The notes: a model not told the origin generated them from the sequence alone. A stretch of DNA of 64,000 nucleotides from Dictyobacter kobayashii (GCF_003967555.1 NZ_BIFS01000001.1:5456001-5520000), one strand, 5' to 3'; shown: positions 27,499-36,985, numbered from the stretch's first letter. Made by a program: numbers and translations.

Positions 27499-28827
27499 TT
27501 ATTGTAACACACTTATTGCTTCGATCCTTGTGTTCAGGCGACCCTCCTGTAGTAGCAGCCGGGCCGCCTGGCGTGCGCTGCCCAGGCTGGCATCCGCCAG
27601 AAAACCTGCCCCGATCCAATCACCGGCCAGCAACAGATTGTGGATACCGGGTACCTGTGGTCCGGGGCGTCCCGCGTAGCCGCCGCTGGCCACGGTCGGC
27701 AGCATACCAACCGCCTGTATATGGGGCAGGAAGACGCGTTTGAGCACCAGCTCGCGCCAGCCCGGCTGAGCGCTATCCAGTAACCTTTCTAGCGCGCGCT
27801 CATCCTCCTGTGGCTCACTGGGACGAGTCGGGTCCAGCAGCTTGAAGGTATGGATGACGGCCCCGCCCTCCGGTGCGATCCTGGCATAGAGCGACTGCGA
27901 CGTCATGAAGTGCGGTCCCGCTGTATCCTGAACAATTGGATGGGTTGGGTCGGGCAGGCGGCTCAGGGCCAGATCCAGGCAGGCCACAGGGGCTGGCAGC
28001 AGGTCCTGTACAATCTGTTGCAGGGGCGCGTAGGACCCGTCTTCGACCAGCTTGAGTGCCTCCTGGGGCGTGGTCGCGATAATCACCGCTTTTGCCTGTA
28101 CGCGCTGGCCGTTGGCAAGCTGAATACCCTGCACCTGGCCCGCAGTGTATTCCACGGCCTCAACCCGACAATTGTTGATAAGCTGTGCCCCCGCTCGCAC
28201 GGCTGCCTGGCGCAACCCCTCCACCAGCGTCTGCCAGCCCCCATCAATATACAGGATTGGATGTTTGAGTGAGAGCTGTAGCTTATAGGCCAGCACCTCC
28301 GCGCTTACCAGGTCCAGCGCCGAACTATACACATTGGTACAGGCAAACATCGTCAAGAATTCCCGTACCCGTGGGCGTTTGATCGTTTCGTGTAGCCACG
28401 AATTAACACTCACGCGGGCCAGCTCCTCAGTTTTCAAGGTAGGCAGCTTGCTAAAAAAGCGCCCCAGTTCCAGCTTATCCCTGAAGCTCAGCAGGCTTGT
28501 CTGCAACAGCGATCCCACGCTGGCTGGGAACACATGCAGCTTCCCCTGGCGCAACACATACAGACTCCCGGGTTTATGGCCATTATAAGGGATCGCCAGT
28601 TCTTGCAACACCTCTTCCGCAGCTCCACCTGTATAGAGCGCATGGGCCCCGCGATTCAACAGGAAACCATCGTAGTTTGTGGTGGAGGCGCGCCCACCCA
28701 GTCCCGTTGATTTCTCGTATAGCCTGACAGAAGCACCAGACCGGGCCAGATAGCAGGCCGCGCTCAGACCCGCCAGGCCGCCGCCAACAATCAAAACATC
28801 TGCTTGCTGCAATTTAGCTGTATCCAT
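27499..28827 (-). CDS. FAD-dependent amine oxidase/phytoene desaturase-like enzyme
   Basis: A 442-residue flavoprotein. The N-terminal dinucleotide loop ADVLIVGGGLAGLSAACYLA, then LYEKSTGLGGRAST, define the FAD-binding fold of the protoporphyrinogen oxidase / carotenoid desaturase group. The C-terminal NLLLAGDWIGAGFLADASLG (FAD-binding, G-D) closes the site. These enzymes oxidise amines or desaturate isoprenoids; the substrate is unknown and no carotenoid genes are near. It is the first gene of an operon with the ECF41 sigma factor, so it is the probable main target. AAGAAGGA precedes ATG 28827. Confidence 0.9.
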   Translation of the reverse strand: MDTAKLQQADVLIVGGGLAGLSAACYLARSGASVRLYEKSTGLGGRASTTNYDGFLLNRGAHALYTGGAAEEVLQELAIPYNGHKPGSLYVLRQGKLHVFPASVGSLLQTSLLSFRDKLELGRFFSKLPTLKTEELARVSVNSWLHETIKRPRVREFLTMFACTNVYSSALDLVSAEVLAYKLQLSLKHPILYIDGGWQTLVEGLRQAAVRAGAQLINNCRVEAVEYTAGQVQGIQLANGQRVQAKAVIIATTPQEALKLVEDGSYAPLQQIVQDLLPAPVACLDLALSRLPDPTHPIVQDTAGPHFMTSQSLYARIAPEGGAVIHTFKLLDPTRPSEPQEDERALERLLDSAQPGWRELVLKRVFLPHIQAVGMLPTVASGGYAGRPGPQVPGIHNLLLAGDWIGAGFLADASLGSARQAARLLLQEGRLNTRIEAISVLQ

Positions 28828-28876
28828 CGTGCAAATCCTTCTTTCATTTGCTAAGCAAGAAATTTATCGCAAACTA

Positions 28877-28903
28877 GACGGAAAGGCAGCGCTGTTTGTG
28901 ACA
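28877..28903 (-). promoter_or_regulatory. ECF41-type promoter before the FAD oxidoreductase
   Basis: On the minus strand TGTCACA (28903-28897) and CGTC (28880-28877) are separated by exactly 16 nt. This is the published ECF41 consensus (TGTCACA, N16, CGTC). The CGTC ends 49 nt before the ATG of the oxidoreductase, a normal leader, so the sigma factor encoded downstream very likely drives its own operon. Confidence 0.85.
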
Positions 28904-29035
28904 GCATGTCGTTGATTGGCGGCTAACTTTCATACAAATTGGATCAGGACCTGCCATCCATCGAAGGCAACGATAACAACGATCTGTGCGTGTGGTTCTT
29001 TTTCACCGCTTAATCTTTCCATGCTCGAAAAATTA

Positions 29036-29295
29036 ACAATAACAACGAATTGTATAGGTTCGGGGCTTGCCCCGATTTGCCGCCCCGGTAGGGTGGCCCG
29101 GTATCCCAGCAATGAGGTGCCTCCGTGGCATAACCCTTTCCTTTACGCGGTGCCCAAACACGGACGCTGCTTTTGGGCACCGCGTAGGCCGAGGTCTCAG
29201 TGACGAGGGGCCGAGCGGCGATGATACCGGGCCACCCTACCGGGGCGGCAAATCGGGGGCAAGCCCCGAACCTATACAATTCGTTGTTATTGTTG
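29036..29295. repeat. Palindromic repeat family A, copy 2 (core)
   Basis: Inverted arms starting ACAATAACAACGAATTG and GGTTCGGGGCTTGCCCCG at the left and matching them on the right, with the central hairpin GCGGTGCCCAAACAC...TTTTGGGCACCGC. The outer 100 bp at the left (28930-29035) resembles the middle of family B, so this is a mosaic. No gene inside. Confidence 0.8.
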
Positions 29296-29344
29296 CATAG
29301 GATATTGTTTTGATTTAAAATAGAATTTATCGGGTAATAACATC

Positions 29345-29372
29345 GACCCGGCTCCTTGAAAGGAGCCGGGTC
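29345..29372. terminator. Hairpin terminator after the secreted protein
   Basis: GACCCGGCTCC (29345-29355) and GGAGCCGGGTC (29362-29372), loop TTGAAA, followed on the plus strand by TTTATT. It lies 19 bp past the end of the minus-strand gene at 29391. Confidence 0.7.
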
Positions 29373-29390
29373 TTTATTCACCGCTGGTGG

Positions 29391-30380
29391 TTAGAGGTGT
29401 ATCGAGGCTACATTGACGCTCTGGGCTGCATCCGTACCGGTCCAGCACAGGTAGGCGCCGTTGAACAGGGTTGGCGTATAGGGGGTAGTTTGGGTGGTGT
29501 ATACAGGGTTGTGAATAAAGGAACTGCTTTCGTAGAGGCCCAGGCGGATATGGGCGTCACTGCCGGTGCGCCAGGCAATCCTGGCGTATGGCTCTGGCAC
29601 ACCTGCTTGCGCCACGCCAACTGGAAGCTGGCTTGTCGAGGCGAGGGTGACCAGAGGGTTCAGGTTCATTGGATTCTGCGGATCATAGCGCCCAACTACA
29701 ATATTAGAGTTGACGTTCATCTCTTCCCAGAATACCAGCATGTACATATTTGCACTGACCAACGACGGGCTGGTCTTGAGCGCAGCAATGTAGGTAATCT
29801 TTGAGCCGAAGGTGCTACCATCGACCGAAGACATGAGGTTCAGGCGTCCGTCGGTGCCTCTCCAACTCAGGTACAGGCGACCATTAAAGCCGGTCAGCGC
29901 GGGCGCATTGGTTGAGTGCTCATCCAGCGTCACTTTGTTGGCTAGAACAGAGGGGTTGGCCATGTTATAGCGACCAACATTGAGTCGATGGTCTGTTCCC
30001 AGCCAGGCAACGTACAGATTGTTATAAAAATTACTCAAGCTGGGTCCCGCACCCACGATGGTGGTATCGGTCAGTACCTGGGCCGCACTAAAGCTGCTTG
30101 TGGATGGATTGTAGGCCATCAGGTTCAAGTTATGAGCCCCATTCCTGCCCGTCCAGCCGATATATAACACGCCATTAAATTCTTCCATCACGGGGGCAGA
30201 GTCAGCACGTTGGCTGGAAACCGCCGCCGGTAGAAGTGGAGCAGAAGGGCTAGCATGCCCTGTGCTCGTTGTAACGAAGCCAAGAGACAAGAGTGCAAGT
30301 AGAAGCGGCAATGCAACTCTGCACCCTAACCAGGTAGCGCGTTTTGCTATGCTTTTCGCATCAACAATGTTGCTCCACAT
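29391..30380 (-). CDS. Secreted beta-propeller-like protein
   Basis: A 329-residue exported protein. The N-terminus has a basic start, a hydrophobic core (VALPLLLALLSLGFVTT) and a likely cut after GHA. The rest is made of about six repeats of 45-50 residues with a shared pattern of N-x-L-Y-x-(G/A)-W-x-G-x(2)-G/D and R-L-N-(L/V), for example NGRLYLSWRGTDGRLNLMSS. This suggests a beta-propeller, possibly lectin-like with a sugar-binding edge, as in PLL-type or tachylectin-like proteins; that is inference. AAGGAGGT stands before ATG 30380. It is alone, with the HEAT gene behind it. Confidence 0.75.
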   Translation of the reverse strand: MWSNIVDAKSIAKRATWLGCRVALPLLLALLSLGFVTTSTGHASPSAPLLPAAVSSQRADSAPVMEEFNGVLYIGWTGRNGAHNLNLMAYNPSTSSFSAAQVLTDTTIVGAGPSLSNFYNNLYVAWLGTDHRLNVGRYNMANPSVLANKVTLDEHSTNAPALTGFNGRLYLSWRGTDGRLNLMSSVDGSTFGSKITYIAALKTSPSLVSANMYMLVFWEEMNVNSNIVVGRYDPQNPMNLNPLVTLASTSQLPVGVAQAGVPEPYARIAWRTGSDAHIRLGLYESSSFIHNPVYTTQTTPYTPTLFNGAYLCWTGTDAAQSVNVASIHL

Positions 30381-30509
30381 AGCAAACCTCCTTTTTTAAC
30401 TATGGGCGATAAAACATTTTCCCTACTATAAAGATAAACTCCAGAGGTCACAGATATATCTCATCCATTTTCTGCTATATCTCACCCGTATCACATGTCA
30501 CCCGCGTTG

Positions 30510-33260
30510 TCAGACCGGGAAGGTGAACTGGGCTTTCTCGGCCACCAGCACTGAGCTATCGCGCTGGTAGGTGTGCAGGCGTTGGATGTATTCGTCGCTC
30601 CAGCCTTTGGCCTGTCTGGCCTGGGCAAGCAGGGCAGCCAGCGCAAGGCGGCGCAGGCGTTCATCGGCCTGATTAGCCAGGGCCGCCTCCAGCTCGGCGA
30701 GGTTGGCATCAGGGCGGCGGCTTAGCTGGTTAACCAGGCTTTCGGCGCTGACCAGGGCGTCGGCATGCAGCTCGGGAGCCAGCGCGATCAAGCTCTGAAT
30801 TACCTCGGGCCAGGGAAAGCTCCAGCACAGGATTTTGAGGCGCAGGGAAATGGTCAGCGGGTCCCGGGCCAGCACGGCCTGGATGGCTTGTGCTGTTGGT
30901 AGCTGGTGTTTGCGATTGTAGTAGAGCCTGGATACAAAGGACTCGATGATGTTGTGTAAGGCATGGCGGTTATTGAGCAGCCGGCGTACGGCGTTGCCTA
31001 CCAGGGCAATGTCGTTGCCGGTATAGATGGCAAAGATCGCGTTGGCCGCCGTCGTGCTCTCATCGGGTAGCTCTGACTGCATCATCTGGAGCAGGCGAGC
31101 ATGCAGGGTGTGTTCAGGGTCGCGGAAAGGATAGGAGGCGCAGCGTCTCAAGGTAGCGATGCGCACCTCTGGATCAGGATGGGCTAGCAAGATGGTGAAG
31201 AGATTGGTGAGCCGCCGCTGGGTAGTGAGCGACATGCCATTGACCGGAATATTGATCACGCCAAGGGCCTGGGCGCTTTCAGGTGCTTGTGCCGCCTGTG
31301 TCAGTATTTCCCAGGTCTCGGCCCGTTCCAGGTACGGCCATAGCGCACGCAGCAAGGCCACCCTGACATCCCGGTGTAGCTCGCGCTGTGCCAGCAACAG
31401 TAGTTCCTGGTAAGCCTCCTCTGACGCGAGATCCCCGATCAGGCGCACGATCTCCTTGCCTACCGTTACCTGATTGAGCGGCATGGCGCGCAAGCGGGCC
31501 AGCGCCTCTTGCGGGGGCATGGCGAGCAGGATGCGGCGCAAGACGTAGATGGCTACGCGGGCACGCTCGTCGTTCAGGGCCTCAAACAGGACCGGCACAC
31601 CCTGGCCGGCATCGAGCTTGCCGAGGGCGCGCAGGGCTGTATCGCGAACCTGGGGGCGTGGATCGCTGGCAAATTGGATCACGAATGTTGGATCAATGGC
31701 CGGCATCGCAGCCAGGCACCTGATGGTATTTTGCTGCACCGGTGTTGATTGGGCATCATCGCTGGCCAGCTTTAATAGCGTATGGGCAAAGATATCTTGC
31801 TGCTCTGGTGTCCAGCGATAGAAGCCATCATGCAGGTTAAGCACGATATGGACCTGTCCCGTGGTGAATTTGCCCTTGTAGGTTCTCTGACCCAGGTAGG
31901 ATGTCAGCAGGTCCTGGCGGTGACGGTGTAGGCAGTTATAGACCGCCGGGATAATCACATAGCTCTCATCGCGCGCCAGCAATGTAGGAACTAATTCTAG
32001 CAGCCGCTCATGCCGGTGCAGCTCAAATAGATGTGTGATCGTGCTTGCTACGTTCAGGCTCTGCGTTTGCTCAAGCAGGGTCGTCAGGATAGCTACCAGC
32101 TCGTCAAAGACGCGCAGGCGGCGCCCAAAGATCAGGCCCAGAGTCAGCAGGTGTTGCTCCTTTTCACGTTCCTGCCAGGCCTGTAGCAGTGGCAGGAGCG
32201 CGGGCGCGATATGATGCATATCCTCATCAGAAATGATATGGTCAAGCTGATAACCAGTGACCAGACCGCGTTCACGGTAGACGATGGCCAGTTGCGCGGC
32301 ACACCATGCGGGATAGTATGGAAGCAGGTATATAACCATTTTCCCAATGGCACGGGCTGTCGCTGTTGAAAGGTCCGCGGCATCCAGGGCATCGCGGATA
32401 ATCTGGGCCAGCTCGGGTAGATGCTCCTCGCGCCAGCGCCCATAAGGTAGTTCGGCCAGCGCTGTCAACATCGCCAGGCGCACCGGATCTTGCTCATAGC
32501 GGCGCTTGCGTATCAGCTGCAGCGCATCTGGCAGATAGGCTGCCTGATAGCGTGTGGCCGCGAGCAGCGTTTGCAGTGCCAGGGCACGCAGCTCGGCCTC
32601 GTTGGAGCGTAGCGCGCTATCCAGTAGCGCCCGTGCCTCATCCCAGGGCAGAAAGGCCGTGTAGCGCAGGCGTACCTGCGGACGCGTCGCCAGGGCTGGC
32701 AACTCCAGATGGCGGCGCGCCTCCTGCATACGCTGCTCGGCAGGCAGTAGCTCCACAATTTCATAGCGCAGGATACCTTCATTGTTGCGCCAGCCACGCT
32801 CACTGACCCTATAAATGGCCAGTCGCTGTGACGGAGCAAGCCGTTTGAGGCTGCGATTGTTGAGCAGTAGCGAGCGGTGCGTAACCAGCGCCACCAGCCT
32901 CTCGGTATCCAACTTGTGGGCCACCGCATTAAAATTGGCTGGGACCATCTCATCGGCGGCCAGGACCAGGTCAGCCATCTCGCGTGGACGCTTCTGTAGC
33001 AGGGTCGCTATATTGAGTTGTCCCAGGGGCGTGTGTTTGATAGTCGTACGCACCAGTTCCAGGGCCAGATCGGGTGCAACTGCGCTCAGCGTGGGCAGCA
33101 CCATATTGACCTGGTGTACGAATGGCATGTCCCGCGCTGTAAGCCGGGCGCTTTGTCGCCGTAAGTATGTAACGGCCAGCCGACCAACCTCAACCATCCG
33201 ATACATCCGGCCCGCATGCGTCATCGTCGCGCATTCCTGAAGTAATAGCTCAGGTGTCAT
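30510..33260 (-). CDS. Large HEAT-repeat protein
   Basis: A 916-residue soluble, almost wholly helical protein with no membrane segment or signal. Paired helices recur through its length with the HEAT pattern, for example DPRPQVRDTALRALGKLDAG and HPDPEVRIATLRRCASYPFR (D-P-x-V-R) and LRSNEAELRALALQTLLAAT. HEAT arrays bend into a scaffold for binding proteins or RNA/DNA. The early part, with LLQKRPREMADLVLAADEM, is less regular. No enzyme motif was seen and no partner gene lies on either side, so its role is unknown. Ribosome site before ATG 33260 is weak (GAAGATC). Confidence 0.8.
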   Translation of the reverse strand: MTPELLLQECATMTHAGRMYRMVEVGRLAVTYLRRQSARLTARDMPFVHQVNMVLPTLSAVAPDLALELVRTTIKHTPLGQLNIATLLQKRPREMADLVLAADEMVPANFNAVAHKLDTERLVALVTHRSLLLNNRSLKRLAPSQRLAIYRVSERGWRNNEGILRYEIVELLPAEQRMQEARRHLELPALATRPQVRLRYTAFLPWDEARALLDSALRSNEAELRALALQTLLAATRYQAAYLPDALQLIRKRRYEQDPVRLAMLTALAELPYGRWREEHLPELAQIIRDALDAADLSTATARAIGKMVIYLLPYYPAWCAAQLAIVYRERGLVTGYQLDHIISDEDMHHIAPALLPLLQAWQEREKEQHLLTLGLIFGRRLRVFDELVAILTTLLEQTQSLNVASTITHLFELHRHERLLELVPTLLARDESYVIIPAVYNCLHRHRQDLLTSYLGQRTYKGKFTTGQVHIVLNLHDGFYRWTPEQQDIFAHTLLKLASDDAQSTPVQQNTIRCLAAMPAIDPTFVIQFASDPRPQVRDTALRALGKLDAGQGVPVLFEALNDERARVAIYVLRRILLAMPPQEALARLRAMPLNQVTVGKEIVRLIGDLASEEAYQELLLLAQRELHRDVRVALLRALWPYLERAETWEILTQAAQAPESAQALGVINIPVNGMSLTTQRRLTNLFTILLAHPDPEVRIATLRRCASYPFRDPEHTLHARLLQMMQSELPDESTTAANAIFAIYTGNDIALVGNAVRRLLNNRHALHNIIESFVSRLYYNRKHQLPTAQAIQAVLARDPLTISLRLKILCWSFPWPEVIQSLIALAPELHADALVSAESLVNQLSRRPDANLAELEAALANQADERLRRLALAALLAQARQAKGWSDEYIQRLHTYQRDSSVLVAEKAQFTFPV

Positions 33261-33365
33261 AAGTGATCTTCTCCGTCACATAATTGCTCACATATTTATA
33301 TGTATGAGTTTATCTATTTTAACTATAATAGTTGGGAATGCATGACCTGTCAATGAACATTATTT

Positions 33366-33456
33366 CATGGGAGGAGTGTGTTTGCCGGGCGGCCGCGGCC
33401 GCCCGGCAAACACACTCCTCCCTCCCAACCCGGCGCCGCAGGCGCCAAAGAGGAGA
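33366..33456. repeat. Palindromic repeat family C, copy 2 (intact)
   Basis: GGGAGGAGTGTGTTTGCCGG pairs with CCGGCAAACACACTCCTCCC to make a long hairpin with GCGGCCGCGGCC at its tip. A second hairpin, CCGGCGCCGCAGGCGCC, follows. It is in the 290-bp gap between the divergent HEAT and accA genes, close to the accA promoter. Confidence 0.85.
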
Positions 33457-33487
33457 ATAAAAAAGCCCTGTGTCATTGAGGGCGCGC

Positions 33488-33517
33488 TTGAATCTTCTTG
33501 AATTTCTCTGCTATACT
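33488..33517 (+). promoter_or_regulatory. Probable sigma-70 promoter of accA
   Basis: TTGAAT (33488-33493), 18-nt spacer, TATACT (33512-33517). It would start transcription near 33525, about 33 nt before the ATG. The sequence CTATACTCTTGG also occurs before argB (1848). Confidence 0.55.
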
Positions 33518-33557
33518 CTTGGAGAGTACCTCTACATTTAAAAAAGGAACTGAGAAT

Positions 33558-34520
33558 ATGGCCTATACTCTGGACTTTGAAAAACCGCTGGCGGATCTGG
33601 ATCGGCAGATTCAAGCATTGCAGAAAAAGGGCGAACGCCTGAAGCCTGAGGAGTCTAAGAACCTGGACTCGCTGAAGCAGCGGCTGCAGCAGACGACGAA
33701 AGAGATTTATGAGCACCTGACACCCTGGCAGACGGTCCAGGTGGCGCGCCATCCTGGTCGTCCACATTCTATCGATTATGTAAAATTGATCTGTGACGAT
33801 TTTTTTGAGTTGCGTGGTGACCGAGCTTATGGTGAAAACGCCTCGATCTTCGGTGGTCCAGCACAGCTGGGCGATAAGACCGTGATGTTCCTCTGTCAGG
33901 AGAAGGGGCGCGAGATGAAGGAGCGGCGCGACCGGAACGCCGGCCAGCCCCATCCCGAAGGCTTTCGTAAGGCGCACCGCTTGATGGAGCAGGCCGAGAA
34001 ATTTAAGCTGCCACTGGTCTGCCTGGTCGATACTCCGGGAGCCTCGATTGCCCTGGACGACGAGGAGCGCGGCCAGTCCCAGGCGATCGCCGCTAACCTG
34101 TATTTAATGGCCCAGTTACGTGTACCGATCATTGCCGTCGTCATCGGAGAAGGTGGTAGTGGTGGCGCCCTCGCCCTCAGTATCGGCGATCGTATCTTGA
34201 TGCTTGAGAATAGCTACTACTCCGTTGCCTCGCCCGAGTCCGCGGCCACCATCTTGCTGCGCGACGCCAAGCACGCCGCCACCATGGCCGAAGCCATGCA
34301 GGTCAGTGCCCGCCAGCTCAAAAAGCTTGGCATCATCGACGAACTGATTCGCGAGCCCCTGGGGGGTGCCCACCAGAACTATGAAGAGGCGGCCAAAATC
34401 CTCAAAGAAGCGCTGCTCAGCAACCTCACCGAGCTCCAAAAGCACACGACCGACGAGCTACTCACCCAACGCTACCAGAAATATCGTAGCATCGGCCCCG
34501 TCGGCACCTACACCGAATAA
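33558..34520 (+). CDS. accA: Acetyl-CoA carboxylase carboxyltransferase alpha subunit
   Basis: Catalyses, with AccD, the transfer of the carboxyl group from biotin to acetyl-CoA, the first step of fatty-acid synthesis. The 320 residues show the AccA layout: an N-terminal helical region (FEKPLADLDRQIQALQKKGE), VARHPGRPHSIDYVKLI, FFELRGDRAYGEN, the crotonase-like core LPLVCLVDTPGASIALD, the glycine-rich VVIGEGGSGGALALSIGD and SPESAATILLRDAKHA. The start is ATG 33558 because AAGGAACTGAG precedes it; the in-frame ATG 33498 lies inside the promoter. AccD is not in the window. A strong hairpin follows. Confidence 0.95.
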   Translation: MAYTLDFEKPLADLDRQIQALQKKGERLKPEESKNLDSLKQRLQQTTKEIYEHLTPWQTVQVARHPGRPHSIDYVKLICDDFFELRGDRAYGENASIFGGPAQLGDKTVMFLCQEKGREMKERRDRNAGQPHPEGFRKAHRLMEQAEKFKLPLVCLVDTPGASIALDDEERGQSQAIAANLYLMAQLRVPIIAVVIGEGGSGGALALSIGDRILMLENSYYSVASPESAATILLRDAKHAATMAEAMQVSARQLKKLGIIDELIREPLGGAHQNYEEAAKILKEALLSNLTELQKHTTDELLTQRYQKYRSIGPVGTYTE

Positions 34521-34525
34521 TAACC

Positions 34526-34556
34526 GGTATAAGCGGCCCTCGCGACCGCTTATACC
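34526..34556. terminator. Terminator between accA and the convergent transporter gene
   Basis: GGTATAAGCGG (34526-34536) with CCGCTTATACC (34546-34556), loop 9 nt, then CTTCTC. It starts 5 nt after the accA stop. Confidence 0.75.
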
Positions 34557-34578
34557 CTTCTCGCCCGCAGCCAGTAAG

Positions 34579-36717
34579 CTAAGGTCGTTCGCTGTGGGCC
34601 GCCCCGGACGGCATGTTGTGGCGCAGGTGCTGGGGTAGATTGAGCACCGCGATGCCCGGTCGGAAGAGAAGGGACGACTTCAGGCGCAGCGCGGTCTGGT
34701 TGTGCAGCAGAGATTCCCACCAGTGTGATACGACGAACTCGGGCAGGATGACGGTCAGGATATCCTCGGGATGGCGCTGGTGCATGACGTCGATATAGGC
34801 GAGCAGCGGTCGCACCAGCGAGCGGAAGGGCGAGGCAATAATCAGCAGGTGTATCCCCTCTTCTTCGGGGATATGCTTCTGCCAGCGCTCCCAGTCGGCC
34901 CGCAACTGGTTCGTGTGCTCTTCGTCGGTATCCACATGCACGGCGGTGACGTGGTTGGCGATCGAGCGCGCGTAGGCCAGACTCTGGATAGTCGCGCGAT
35001 CCAGGCGATCAATCGGCACAATGACGCGGTGATGAATATCCTGAGGTCGCAACGGCAGATCAAAGGTGCGCTCCTGTTCCACCAGGTGGTAGTGGTGTGA
35101 AATGCTCTGGAAGAGCCAGACCATCACAGGAATCAGGATCACCACGATCCAGGCCCCCTCCAGGAACTTCATGGTGGCCACCACCAGGGCGACTATGGCC
35201 GTGGTCAGGGCGCCGGTCCCGTTGATGATCATGCTGCGCAGCCAGCCTTTTTGAGAGGCGCGTAGCCGCCACCAGTGGATGACCATGCCCGATTGTGAGA
35301 GCGTAAAGGCGATAAAGACACCCACGGCGAACAGGTTGATCAAGGAGTTGGTGTCGCCTTTGAAGACGACCAGCAGCAGTGCCGAAAGCGCGGCCAGCGC
35401 GATGATGCCAGAGCTAAAGGCCAGGCGATCGCCACGGAATGAGAACATAGAGGGCAAGAACTTATCGCGTGCCAGCAGCGAGGCCAGCCGGGGAAAATCG
35501 GCATAACTGGTCTCCGCCGAGAGCGTCAGGATACCCAGGACAGACAACTGAAAGATCGGGAACAGGAAGACCAGAGGACCCGTGAAGACGTCGCTGGCGA
35601 TCTTGGCGATGACCGTCGGGTTGCCCGAGGGTTCGGCCTGTACCGCATAGGTCATGGTCAGCAGCGTAATACCCAGGAACAGCGTGCCCAGAATACAGGC
35701 CATCCAGGTCAGCGTAATTGAAGCATTGCGCGTCTCCGGCTTGCGGAAGATCGGGATACCATTGGAGATGGCCTCAACGCCGGTCATGGCTGAACAGCCA
35801 GTGGCAAATGAGCGCAGCAATACAAAGATCGTCAGCGGCTCAATCGCCTGGACGGTCGGCACAAAGTGTCCGATCAAAGGCTGATGGTTAAAGACATAGG
35901 CCTTCGTCAGGCCCACGCCGATCAGCAGTAATGCACTGACAATAAAGAAGTAGGTTGGCAGGGCAAAGATGGTACCGGATTCGCGCACGCCGCGTAAGTT
36001 GAGCACCGTCATCACCACGACCAGTGCCAGGTCCATCAAAATGACATAAGGTTGCAGGGAGGGGAAGAGCGAGACGACATTATGCACGCCAGCGGCGACA
36101 CAGACCGCGACATTCAACACATAATCGATCATCAGCGCGGCGGCTGCGACCAGGCCTGGAATCGTGCCCAGGTTTTCGCGTGCCACAATATAGGAGCCAC
36201 CGCCATTGGGATAAGCAGGAATGGTCTGGCGATAGGATAGCGTAACTATGACCAGCAACGCCAGGATAACCAGGCTGATCGGCAGCGTCCAGACCAGCGC
36301 GGCCGAGCCAGCGGCCACCAGATTGATCAAGATCGCCTCGGTGGCGAATGCAACCGACGAAATAGCGTCCGAGGAGAGCACCGCCAGGGCCTTAAATTTG
36401 GTCAGGCGCTCCTGATCGGCGCGCGCCGTAGCGATCGGCACACCGATCAACGCCCGCTTCAGCCAGTACGTCGCCTGCTGTATACGCCCCTGCGGAATCT
36501 CGGCCGACTCAGTCGCTTCCAGCGTACCTTCCCGCAAACGATGAAATGGCTGTCTGGCAGGTAGCACCATGCGCACCCGGTTATCGCCCAACCGACTACC
36601 CGGACGCTCCTCCATTGGACCGAGCAAAATAACATCGAAATCATCTGCCGTCGCTGGCCCGGTCTGCTGGCCTGGTTCTCGCTCAGGCTTATCTTCAGAT
36701 GCGTGGAGCGGATTCAT
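34579..36717 (-). CDS. APC-family transporter, KimA (YdaO)-like
   Basis: A 712-residue membrane transporter. After a 100-residue soluble N-terminus comes the KimA-type start LTKFKALAVLSSDAISSVAFATEAIL, quoted by its key part FKALAVLSSDAISSVAFATE, and TLSYRQTIPAYPNGGGSYIV. Eleven or twelve helices follow and a C-terminal soluble domain of about 150 residues. KimA in Bacillus takes up potassium with protons and is controlled by c-di-AMP; a proline-rich or amino-acid substrate is also possible in this family. ATG 36717 has AGGAGGGA before it and is preferred to the upstream ATG 36765. I looked for a ydaO riboswitch before it and did not find one. Confidence 0.85.
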   Translation of the reverse strand: MNPLHASEDKPEREPGQQTGPATADDFDVILLGPMEERPGSRLGDNRVRMVLPARQPFHRLREGTLEATESAEIPQGRIQQATYWLKRALIGVPIATARADQERLTKFKALAVLSSDAISSVAFATEAILINLVAAGSAALVWTLPISLVILALLVIVTLSYRQTIPAYPNGGGSYIVARENLGTIPGLVAAAALMIDYVLNVAVCVAAGVHNVVSLFPSLQPYVILMDLALVVVMTVLNLRGVRESGTIFALPTYFFIVSALLLIGVGLTKAYVFNHQPLIGHFVPTVQAIEPLTIFVLLRSFATGCSAMTGVEAISNGIPIFRKPETRNASITLTWMACILGTLFLGITLLTMTYAVQAEPSGNPTVIAKIASDVFTGPLVFLFPIFQLSVLGILTLSAETSYADFPRLASLLARDKFLPSMFSFRGDRLAFSSGIIALAALSALLLVVFKGDTNSLINLFAVGVFIAFTLSQSGMVIHWWRLRASQKGWLRSMIINGTGALTTAIVALVVATMKFLEGAWIVVILIPVMVWLFQSISHHYHLVEQERTFDLPLRPQDIHHRVIVPIDRLDRATIQSLAYARSIANHVTAVHVDTDEEHTNQLRADWERWQKHIPEEEGIHLLIIASPFRSLVRPLLAYIDVMHQRHPEDILTVILPEFVVSHWWESLLHNQTALRLKSSLLFRPGIAVLNLPQHLRHNMPSGAAHSERP

Positions 36718-36901
36718 CCGTTCACTCCCTCCTGAAACCAATCTGTTATTTATCTCTATTATCAAAAACGCTCACAACCACCCTATTATATATATCATTG
36801 TATAAGCCAGCCCGCTCAGGGCGCACTAAAAATATAAGCGATAATGCTCAAGGCACACTAAAAATTCACTCTTCTTCCCCGCGATAAGATGTCCATTCTT
36901 T

Positions 36902-36985
36902 CATGGTGTGGAGAGTGTGTGGTCGGCGGCCGCAGGCGCCGACCACACACTCTCCACACTCCCAACCCGGCGCCGCAGGCGCCAC
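36902..36985. repeat. Palindromic repeat family C, copy 3 (intact)
   Basis: GGTGTGGAGAGTGTGTGGTC pairs with GACCACACACTCTCCACAC, with GGCGGCCGCAGGCGCC at the tip, followed by the CCGGCGCCGCAGGCGCC hairpin. It is in the gap between the divergent transporter and GNAT genes. Confidence 0.85.
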
